Assembly: GCF_000003605.2 (NCBI RefSeq)
Contig: NW_003116962.1
Span: 33,967-50,320 of the forward strand
Length of the DNA stretch: 16,354 nucleotides
DNA from: Saccoglossus kowalevskii
Lineage: Eukaryota > Hemichordata > Enteropneusta > Harrimaniidae
Direction of reading: 5' to 3'
Below the pieces are notes generated by a model. That model saw only the letters and a list, made by a program, of their open reading frames with translations, had not been told where the DNA came from and did no database searches. Below are positions 8,880 through 16,215 of the stretch, piece by piece. Numbering within the stretch: the first letter of the stretch is position 1; each line of letters begins with the position of its first letter. The position numbers were made by a program, and so were the translations under genes.

Positions 8880-9265
8880 GGAGGCTGTCGACAAACTCAT
8901 GCAAGCGCAAGGCTTTTTGGCAGAGTTATCCAAGTTCCTCGCTTTCGGCACAGTCGGGCGGCACCAGACATTTTTATGAGCCCAGTTGAGACTCTACATC
9001 GATTGGTGTAATGGAAGGGAGATTGAGTATCTCTGTCCTCTACTAGCTAGGTAGCTGATTTTGCTTGTATTTATTTAATAGAGGAAAATCTATATCGATG
9101 ATTCTTGGAAATCAAATCTTCCAGACTGGGACTTGCCGTTGGTTCTGGCGGCGTTACGACACCCCCCCCCATCGAGCATATGGAAAGGCGGACATGAAGT
9201 ATGTCACTATGCAAACAGTTTTTGATTCCCGTCTGCGAAGCACAAAAAGAGTCTTTGCATTTAGT
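8880..9265 (+). pseudogene. Tyrosine recombinase, N-terminal and core-start remnant
   Basis: The DIRS recombinase (phage integrase family) would insert the circular cDNA. LRLYIDWCNGRE near 8987-9022 matches the SAM-like N-terminal part. WDLPLVLAALRHPP (9127-9168) then matches the core entry, followed in the next frame by ADMKYVTMQTVF and STKRV (9188-9252). The frame change falls in a run of nine C at 9162-9170, a likely slippage indel. The fragment ends where the (TG)n tract begins, before the box II and tyrosine regions. Those parts are seen only in the separate fragment at 10690-11184. Confidence 0.75.
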
Positions 9266-9270
9266 GTGTA

Positions 9271-9308
<38 letters not shown>

Positions 9309-9309
9309 T
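9265..9309. repeat. (TG)n microsatellite
   Basis: An uninterrupted TG run spans 9275-9307 (about 16.5 units) with imperfect TG units before it. It sits exactly where recombinase similarity stops and the ~150-bp repeat array starts. Confidence 0.97.
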
Positions 9310-10625
9310 GTTCCACTGATATCATACATTAATTTTTGATGAAACTTGGTGCATAGATGCTCTGGACCAATGCGCAGATTTGATTAGGTTTTGGTAAAAA
9401 TCCATGCATGGTAATTACCTAATTTGCATGATAATTAGCTGATTTTAGCTGTTCGATGATTGCTCCACTGGTATCTAAAGAACCACTCATTGGATTTTGA
9501 TGAAACTTGGCACATAGATGCTCTGAAGTAATGCGCACATTTGATTAGTTTTGGGTAAAAATCTGTGCAATATTAATTACCTAATTTGCATAATGATTAA
9601 TCAATTTTTGGCTTTTCCACTGATATCTCAAGTACTAATCACCACATTTCAATTAAAAACTTAGTACATAGATACATTTTGGATCATAGGACACTACACA
9701 GACCCTAGTTTTTAGGGTAATATCAGTACTAATTTGCATAATTAATTAATTTTCAGCTTTTGATGTTTTAAGTAGTACTCATCACATTTCAATAAAACTT
9801 GCTTGGTACATAGATGTCATAGGACACTGCACAGACCTGATAGTTTTTAGTGTAATATCAGTACATATTATTAATTACCTAATTTGCATAATTAATTAAT
9901 TTTCAGCTTTTGATATTTCAAGTAGTAATCTTCAAATTTCAATGAAACTTGGTACATAGTTACTCAAAGACTGTGCAGAGATCTGATTAGTTTTGGGGTA
10001 AATATTTCTGCATATTAATCACCTTATTAGCATAATTAGTTAATTTTCAGTTTTTTTGCCTGATAACTCAAGTACTGATCTTTATATTTCAATGAGACTT
10101 GCTACATAGATCCTCTAGGACTATGCAGAGACCTGATTAGTTTTAGGGTAAATAATTGTCGATATTAATTACCTAATTCACATAATTAGTTAATTTTTTC
10201 CATGATTGTTCCATTTTAAAGAACCACTAATTGGATTTTATTGAAACTTTTATAGAGTATTCATCATCACATTTCAATGAACCTAGGACTATGCAGAGAC
10301 CCAAATAGTTTTTGGTAAATATTTATGCTTATTAATCACCTAATTAACATAATTAATTAACACTGATATCTCAATTACTGATCATCACATTTGGTAAAAA
10401 AATTTGGTACATAAATGCTCTAGAACAATAGATAGACCTGATTAATTTTGGGTTGAAATTTGTTCATATTAATTCTCCAATAATAATTCATGGTTTTTTT
10501 GTTCTAATCACATTTCAATGAAACTTGGTACATAGATATTACATTACGCAGGCCTTATTAGATTTACACTCAAATCTGTTCATATCAGTAATACCTGATT
10601 TACATATTAGTTTTCAGCTATTCCA
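9310..10625. repeat. Degenerate ~150-bp tandem repeat array (about 9 units)
   Basis: AATTTGCATAATTAATTA-like phrases recur near 9421, 9583, 9731, 9881, 10025, 10175, 10341, 10477 and 10598, with spacings of 121 to 167 bp. Between them a second phrase, TTTCAATGAAACTTGGTACATAGAT-like, recurs in step (near 9335, 9500, 9940, 10090 and 10515). A third phrase, GACCTGATTAGTTTT, also recurs. Divergence is high, so the array is old. It is AT-rich, lacks coding signal, and separates two parts of the tyrosine recombinase. Confidence 0.88.
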
Positions 10626-10689
10626 GCAATATCTCAAGTACAAGTAATTTTGAAATAATTTTTAATGTGTCTTCAATAGTCTCAGCACA

Positions 10690-11184
10690 CAGTTCTTTCC
10701 AAGCTTTCTTTGATTTCTTTTGGCTTTGGTGCCAGGTAGGTGGTGTTCGGCGTTCAGAGATCGGAGCACTGTCCTTCAGTGACGGATGTACCTCCTTTAT
10801 GAACTCGCAAGTACTCGGGTGGGCTTTCTTGCCAAAACCAAATCCCATGGCATGATTCTGAACCGATTGCATCCCACACCGCACTAACATAGTGGGCACG
10901 GAGGACTGTCATGAATGGATTCTATGTCCTGTCAGAGCTCTGAGCTGATACTTCGATCGCACCAAGGTGTCTCGGGCAGCAAGAGGCGCATTTCTGCTGC
11001 CTAGCTTGAGGGGGTGCTCCGAGCGGGGTTCTGGAGTAATGTCAATCACTTTCTCCTGTATTTTCAAAGCCCATTGACATCCCAGGCCTTGGTATATTGG
11101 TTTCAAAATGAAAGAACTTAAATTTAATGGAGAGCATGAAAAATCACTTGAGACTTGAAAATCCAAATAAATATCATACGTACT
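10690..11184 (+). pseudogene. Tyrosine recombinase, C-terminal catalytic remnant (DIRS type)
   Basis: The + strand frame from 10667 reads VRRSEIGALSFSDGC, in which the first Arg (10748-10750) fits the catalytic box I arginine, and later ILCPVRALS and YFDRTK (10919-10956), a hallmark of DIRS recombinases. In-frame TGA codons interrupt it near 10856, 10862 and 10940. A box II-like AHDI (His-x-x-Arg region) appears near 11069-11081 only after a one-base shift, and the expected Arg reads Pro. The stretch just before the retroposon at 11185 is where the catalytic tyrosine region would fall; that part is weak. The longer minus-strand frames here (10618-10899, 10909-11388) are antisense shadows. The fragment overlaps the 9265 end by about ten codons, so it may come from the same or a related copy. 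Confidence 0.72.
11169..11184. repeat. Target-site duplication, left copy
   Basis: AAATATCATACGTACT is repeated exactly at 11507-11522, bracketing the retroposon. Confidence 0.8.
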
Positions 11185-11506
11185 CGACCCCAACCCTGGC
11201 TGAGTATGCCACAGACTCAATGGGAAGGCCAATTCCACTGGCCGAGATTCATTCACTAACGAATGCGACTTTGGGGGAACCTTGGTTAAGGTTCGACCGA
11301 ACCTGGTTGACGCCAGGATAGGAAGATGGCCACACATCCCTGTCATGTAGTCCCAAACATGAATCTGACTTCTGTGGCAAAGATGCAATATGTGTCAGCA
11401 CTAGCACTTGCAATTTGCACATACAAAAAAAAAAGTCAGGAGAAACAACAGTGACATTCAATGTCCGGAACTGTCGCCTGGCACAAAAAATATTTAAAAA
11501 AAAAAA
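11185..11506 (+). mobile_element. SINE-like or processed retroposon with A-tail
   Basis: About 322 bp lie between two exact 16-bp direct repeats and end in an A-rich tract (13 A up to 11509) directly before the right repeat. This is the signature of target-primed reverse transcription by a LINE-type machinery. A TGGCTGAGTATG match to the tRNA-type polymerase III A box lies at 11197-11208, about 12 bp from the 5' end, as in tRNA-derived SINEs. A GGTTCGACC phrase near 11288 resembles the B box, but its last base is wrong and it lies unusually far from the A box. GGTTCGACCGAACC is also a palindrome. A processed pseudogene of an unrecognised RNA remains possible. Confidence 0.7.
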
Positions 11507-11522
11507 AAATATCATACGTACT
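11507..11522. repeat. Target-site duplication, right copy
   Basis: This is an exact copy of 11169-11184. The first three A may belong to the A-tail, leaving at least 13 informative bases. Confidence 0.8.
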
Positions 11523-11636
11523 ATGATGTGATCCAGACGGAGTACATAGATAAGCCATTTTTGTGCTGAAAAATTTTCGAAATCAAACATTTCTGGCATT
11601 GCGAAACCGGATCTCGGTTGTTTACAGATGGATTAT

Positions 11637-11985
11637 GTTCAAACTTTGTACATACATTAGACATTAGTGGCTGATTGACAGCCATTTTGTTTTAATGAAT
11701 GCAGTTCTGACATGCTTAGACTAAAATTTTATCATGTATTGGTTTGACTATCCAATTCAAAATGACTGACCAGTCTCTCAATATGGACAAGTACTTGTTT
11801 GAAGTTCAGATACAAGATGACTGAATATCAATCATTTCAATGTTTAAAAATCATTTTAATCAAGCATCAGCATCTGGATCCATATCTCTGACATGTTTAA
11901 GTTCCAACTGTATTACCACAAACAAATCTATTTATCTTAAATTTGATAACTAACAGGGACTGTGCCATGCATGGTTTGTTTTTTT
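11637..11985. repeat. Dispersed repeat module A, copy 3 (diverged)
   Basis: CAAACTTTGTACATACATTAGACATTAG, then GTGGCTGATTGACAGCCATTTTG near 11671, then CAAAATGACTGACCAG near 11758, follow the module A order. The end phrase AACAGGGACTGTGCCAT near 11952 matches the 3' tail of copies 1 and 2. Many substitutions and indels make this the oldest copy. Confidence 0.6.
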
Positions 11986-12208
11986 CATAAAATGTTATTT
12001 GCTACATGCTAATAGGTACTATTAGTTCTAAAACTGCAACAAAGTGTATTATTATACATCTGTCACCACAATGTCATAAGTTACGGTGTGCCATAATTTT
12101 ACGGTATTTTATAGGTGATTTCATCCTACCATATTAGGAAATGCGAATGGCCACCACTAGGGTTTAACCAGAGTCCACACAAAGAAGTTTGCTGATTCTG
12201 TTCTAAAC
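11986..12208. other. AT-rich non-coding stretch
   Basis: No open frame, repeat or RNA motif could be supported here. Confidence 0.4.
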
Positions 12209-12326
12209 ATTATAATAATAAGATTATTAGAAGAATACACTTAAAGTATGCACTCTGTCGATACACCCTCTGTACTGTCTTCATGCATACTTTGAGGTAT
12301 CCTTTGAATAACCTTATATTATAATA
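12209..12326. repeat. Long imperfect inverted repeat (about 44-bp arms)
   Basis: The left arm, 12209-12252 (starts ATTATAATAATAAG, ends AAAGTATGCA), is the reverse complement of 12284-12326, with roughly 37 of 44 positions paired by eye. A 31-nt loop separates them. The inner 10 bp are perfect. It could be a decayed MITE or fold-back element, or a hairpin transcript. No precursor features beyond the fold are visible. Confidence 0.65.
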
Positions 12327-14050
12327 ATTGTTATTATCAGATTTTTAATGATGCCTTGTAGTATGTTAATAAAACACAGACCTGATAATGTTCAGTCAAA
12401 ATCTGTGCATATTACTAGTATGTTAATGTTATGCACTGCACTTCCAAATATAGACTTTTAACACTTTTATTTCCCTACTCCTAAATGAAATGTTATTCCT
12501 TTTTGGGGGCAAAAATCATTGAACGACAGGCCTATTTTTCATAAAAAGTTAAAACATTAAACCTTTTTTAGAATGTTTCGAATTTAATTGGATATATTTA
12601 ATAATTAGCATTTGAAAAATAAGTGAATTAATGGAGACCACATTTTTTTGTGGTAAAATTGGCTAATCTTGGGCCAAATAGACAGAAGTTTGCAGTACCA
12701 GTTACAGGACCCTAATATAGTTGTATGTACACATTATTTGTACAATACTTTGTAATGTAAATGCTCACTTGCCACCAATGTTTCAGTTGTGTATGCACTC
12801 AGTTTTGATCAAATTATCAAATGGGCAATATGAGGTTACTATTATAATTAATATTTAAAAACAAATTATTGTTTACATTAAGCACTGCATGAGTGCAACA
12901 TGTATTGTAAAAGTAAATTCATGATAATATATTTATAATAATATTTATTTAAAATTTAGCTAATCTGTAATTTCAAAATAAAAGAAAGAAAAAAGTTGCA
13001 GCCCCCAACAAAAATCACTGGAAAATATCTAAATATATAATCACACAAACATGGCTACTTGCATACAATTGCAGTTTTGGTCTTAGTTAAATGATTCAAA
13101 TAATCAATACAATTAATAGTAAAAACCACATTGCTTAATTTCAGATCTCCATATACCATGCCTTAATTGGTCAAGCTCAGGCAAACCGGATACAAAGTGC
13201 AAGCAGGTGACCTTTGAGTTTTGTCCTAATGAACCAATGCCATCTATTTTTAGTTCCAGGTAAATGTCACTGATAATATTGTTATTATAGTATTAAGGTA
13301 GCGAAAAAGGAAAAACAAGGAAGACAAAAACATTTGGTGCATAATTTATGTTGATTTTCATGAACCCAGTGATGGGTAAACACATCCTTCACACATTTAC
13401 AAACAAGGTTGAGTGATGAACTGAAAACAAGATATTTAATTTGCATACTGATTTGTTATATCCTGTGTAATCTTACCGTTACATTCTTGTTACAATATTT
13501 AGATTTTAAGCTTTTCTCAGTGTCTTTTTTTTTTTAAATAAATGTTGCTTCTTTACTGCGTTGACATGGTTCATCACTGACTATAGACAGTGTTGTGATA
13601 GACCTCACTGACATTATTTACATAATAAATAGGCTTGTTTGTATCAAGGCGCAACAACATGTATATTTTAAAGCATCATGTTGAATGACAAGTTAAAAAA
13701 AGTAAATTGTGACATCATATACATGTATGCATAAACATAATTCATATAACGACATCTACTCCACTATCGCTAACTTGGTTATAACACGATTTGTAGTTTC
13801 ATGGTTAACAAAATTATACACTCTCCATCACCATAGAGTAAGGCTTGTATATTCTGTAAGTAAACGATGTTGCCTACATGTTTAGAGAACCAATTGTACT
13901 GTAGGAGCTGTTTAACATAACAAAGAAACATGAATAAATTAGTTTTGCATCCACTTTCTAGGAGTTAGCTAATTGTTTATGTAACAGTCCTCATAGATCA
14001 GATATTTGTATATGTACAGTACTCATTCCGCCCAACCTCCCGTTTTTATT
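12327..14050. other. AT-rich non-coding stretch, no gene supported
   Basis: About 1.7 kb of strongly AT-rich DNA without an open frame of about 60 codons on either strand. It has short A/T runs (for example T10 near 13527) and small TAATA-type inverted repeats, but no recognisable exon, RNA or transposon end. It looks like intron or intergenic DNA. Confidence 0.5.
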
Positions 14051-14054
14051 GTTT

Positions 14055-14175
14055 GTTTTTTTCGCCTGCTGATTGCTTAATTTCCGACCGCTCGCTGCTT
14101 TCCGACCGGAAACCGACAGTTTTTTTTTCGCTCGCTCGCTTTTGTTTGCTCGCTCTTGTTCGCTCGCTCCTGCTA
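14055..14175. repeat. Low-complexity CGCT/CTTG-rich tract with TTCCGACCG repeats
   Basis: TTTCCGACCG occurs twice near 14080 and 14099, the second as the palindrome TTTCCG-AC-CGGAAA. It is followed by runs of CGCTCGCT and TTTGCTCGCTCTTG. The strand bias (pyrimidine-rich top strand) and simple-sequence nature explain the open frames on both strands, which are Ser/Arg/Lys-rich artefacts. Confidence 0.7.
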
Positions 14176-14566
14176 TGGTTGGCTTCACAAACATCGACCA
14201 CTTGCCAACCGACTACTGGAGTAACGATGATCATACATTGTATGTATAAACTTAGGTTTTAATGACGATTCAAAATACAACACGTTTTGCTTCTCTGTAT
14301 TGGGAAGGGGGACAAAGACTCTTTCAAATCACTTGACACATTGTAATGTTTGCTACACAAGTCGAACTGTGACCTGTATTTACATATTTACGTCCTTGTG
14401 TGTGTAGTTCAAGCAGCTATATAACTGGTCAATCAATCGTGACATGTATTGAGTACTAGTATTTGTATTTTGTGTATGTTTCTTTGTGTGATTTTAACTA
14501 AATTTATTCCGAACAGCGCTCAAAATAATATGACACTTTGTTATTTGCGAATGCAACTCACCATTT
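14176..14566. other. Non-coding stretch left of the MITE
   Basis: No frame or repeat is supported. Composition is AT-rich with scattered TGTGTG runs near 14398-14405 and 14470-14490. Confidence 0.4.
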
Positions 14567-14581
14567 TACCTGGTTCACACA
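14567..14581 (+). repeat. Left terminal inverted repeat
   Basis: TACCTGGTTCACACA is the exact reverse complement of 15236-15250. Confidence 0.85.
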
Positions 14582-15235
14582 GATTAGAAATACACCGTTG
14601 AAGGGCCAGTGAGAACACTGGTGTTAGCATTGTCTCTACAACGGTGTGTTTCGTTTGCGATCACACGACATTAAAACACCGGCGTAATTTTATATTAGGC
14701 CTGTGTAGCACCCCCTCTGTAGTTAGATCTGTGTTTGAACATATTCGTACCCTATCACTACGGTTATTATTTTCAATTGCTCCCTTGAATCTTGACTTCA
14801 AAGGTTTTACTTTTTGACAGCACAGTTACGGGTTTATCTCACCCCAATTCCTTGTCTTTTTGTGCAATAATCCTGTAAACCTGGCTATCATGGGAGGTTC
14901 CGTGTATCAATCTAAAAATATTTTCCTCTTGTCAAATAGAAATTAGTAGCAGGACTTCATTATTATACAATTATTCCGAGACTACTCGTTCCACTGACCA
15001 GAGCGGTATGTGACTCGTCATCATGTCGTTGCTATGGACGTAGACATGAATTCCTGATAGAGCATGTCTGTGCCACTGTTTATGCCACTGTGCATGTTCA
15101 CACACACTTTTGTTGAGAATTTAGGTCTGAGCTCGGACTCTGGTCCGAAAGTTTACGCCGGTGTAAAATCTGGTCACACGGTAAAAATAACACCGTCGTT
15201 AAATTTATGGCGGTGCTACAACGGCGTAATTGTTA

Positions 15236-15250
15236 TGTGTGAACCAGGTA
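15236..15250 (-). repeat. Right terminal inverted repeat
   Basis: This is the exact inverted match of 14567-14581. Confidence 0.85.
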
Positions 15251-15404
15251 TATGACCCTTACTCAATTTGCATAAGTATTACAAATGCTGCAGTTCAGAA
15301 AATCTATCAGGTTAACTTTTGCTCGTGTCTGGGTGCGCAAAACAAAACTTGCACATATAATCATCGCATAGCTGAATTACTACAAATCTTAAACTACTAG
15401 TATA

Positions 15405-15560
15405 ATGACTGTGACGATTAATCGCTTGTTTGAGTACATGCGGCAACGAATTATTGGATTGGCAGCAGCCGGACGAAAAATGAAAGAGATCTTGGAACAG
15501 TTAATTGTTGAGGAAAACATAAAACAAAACAAAACAGCCAGTGATGTATTTCGAAAATAA
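15405..15560 (+). pseudogene. Tc1/mariner-like transposase N-terminal helix-turn-helix fragment (51 codons)
   Basis: A short + strand frame begins ATG at 15405 and ends TAA at 15558-15560. It contains RQRIIGLAAAGRKMKEILEQ and a helical, basic C-terminal part ending ASDVFRK. The pattern of a basic helix, Ile-rich core, Ala-Gly turn and a Lys-x-x-x-Ile second helix is the one found in the first DNA-binding domain of Tc1/mariner-type transposases, which binds the terminal repeats. No catalytic DDE/D domain follows in any frame within view, so this is a remnant or chance resemblance. The overlapping 100-codon minus-strand frame (15389-15691) is hydrophobic and judged a shadow. AATAAA overlaps the stop. 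It lies 155 bp right of the MITE. Confidence 0.4.
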
Positions 15561-16040
15561 AAATACAAAATAAACGCAATCAGAGGCGCTGACCACGTGC
15601 ATTGGAAATAAATATAACGGGTTGTGACATGCAATATAATTATGCTATTTCCCAAAGCACTTATATTTAATACATTGACGAAAAACACCACAAGAAAAAT
15701 GTAAATCAGGCTTGTACTGTAATTACTAGTAACTCAACTCAAACGCAATATTGATCACTGTAAAAGTGGATAAATTCAAATTCAAAATTCAAATGATCTC
15801 GTTGAATGTCAATCAAAAATAATCTCAATGTTTAGAAAGACAAAAACAGCAACATATTAGAGTTCCAAAAAACTTAGCAGCAAAGAACAAGAAATGCATG
15901 TGGGAAAGCGATGAGTGAACTCAAGGAAAATTATGCTAATGTGATAACAAGTTATATACCCCCGCGAAGTACTCGCTAAAACATCAAGAACATCGGTTTT
16001 TGTGTGGCATTATTGGCTCATGTCTAGCAAATATCATCAA
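15561..16040. other. AT-rich non-coding stretch, no gene supported
   Basis: There are several A-rich runs and small direct repeats such as AAATTCAAATTCAAAATTCAAAT near 15773-15793. No frame, RNA or mobile-element end is recognised. Confidence 0.45.
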
Positions 16041-16215
16041 TAAAATCTTTAGCGGTCATGTGACCTTGGCCGTCATATTGGATTTAAAAATGGCTCATTC
16101 ATGTGCTTAGAAATTTGCTTTGCAGCACCTATGTCCATAGCTCTACAAAGTTACTGAGAAGCAAATTTTTGAAAAGTGGCTTCCTTTGGCAGCCATCTTG
16201 GATTTAGTAAAAAGT
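16040..16215. repeat. Dispersed repeat fragments with ATGGC/GCCAT motifs
   Basis: GGCCGTCATATTGGATTT, then AAAATGGCTC near 16088, then CCTATGTCCATAG, then GGCAGCCATCTTGGATTT near 16188 have the same motif vocabulary as module A (CAAAATGGC, GCCATCTTG, TGTCCATGAC) in a different arrangement. GGTCA-TG-TGACC (16053-16064) is an inverted half-site pair. This may be a related repeat family running off the right edge of the window. Confidence 0.45.

Larger units (their letters stand above)
5640..9265 (+). mobile_element. DIRS-like (tyrosine-recombinase) retrotransposon, decayed 5' and central part
   Basis: The + strand shows the DIRS order: a possible gag-like region, reverse transcriptase, RNase H, a DLFA connector and a tyrosine recombinase. 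All are split by frameshifts and stops. DIRS elements copy through RNA but integrate with a tyrosine recombinase rather than a DDE integrase, which is why recombinase-like sequence follows RNase H. The 5' edge is uncertain. The right edge is the microsatellite at 9265-9309, and a recombinase C-terminal fragment resumes at about 10690. GC content is clearly higher than in both flanks, supporting an inserted element. Terminal repeats and internal complementary regions of DIRS type were not found. Confidence 0.8.
14567..15250. mobile_element. Non-autonomous DNA transposon (MITE-like), ~684 bp
   Basis: The ends are perfect 15-bp inverted repeats (TACCTGGTTCACACA at 14567-14581 and its complement at 15236-15250). 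If the outer TA is counted as target, the TIR is CCTGGTTCACACA with a TA duplication. Inner inverted pairs extend the symmetry: ACACCGGCGTAA at 14676-14687 against 15153-15164. Subterminal hairpins include ACACCGTTG (14592-14600)/CAACGGTGT (14639-14647) enclosing CCAGTG-AGAA-CACTGG (14606-14621), and TCGGAC-TCTG-GTCCGA (15133-15148). There is no transposase frame. TA targets fit Tc1/mariner-like or ISL2EU-like families, while the GGTTCACAC end also recalls PIF/Harbinger ends, so the superfamily is open. Confidence 0.8.

Noticed and set aside
9071-9325. 84-codon frame with a His-Thr repeat
   Set aside because: The repeat is the antisense reading of the (TG)n microsatellite.
11197-11300. A functional tRNA gene at the A-box-like motif
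   Set aside because: The B-box candidate is mismatched and about 80 bp away, and no cloverleaf could be drawn; kept only as a SINE-head hint.
10618-11388. Minus-strand frames of 93 and 160 codons that are in the same frame across one TGA, looking like one long broken gene
   Set aside because: The + strand of the same bases carries clear DIRS recombinase motifs (RRSEI, CPVRAL, YFDRTK), so the antisense frames are shadows, and the upper part runs into the retroposon insert.
13991-14234. Ser/Arg/Lys-rich minus-strand frames resembling a basic nuclear protein
   Set aside because: They are fully explained by the low-complexity CGCT-rich tract.
15389-15691. 100-codon hydrophobic minus-strand ORF (possible membrane protein)
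   Set aside because: AT-rich antisense frame over the helix-turn-helix-like + strand frame; hydrophobicity follows from the T-rich complement.
16053-16064. GGTCA-TG-TGACC as a nuclear-receptor inverted site
   Set aside because: Single short occurrence inside a dispersed repeat; half-sites of this length occur often by chance.
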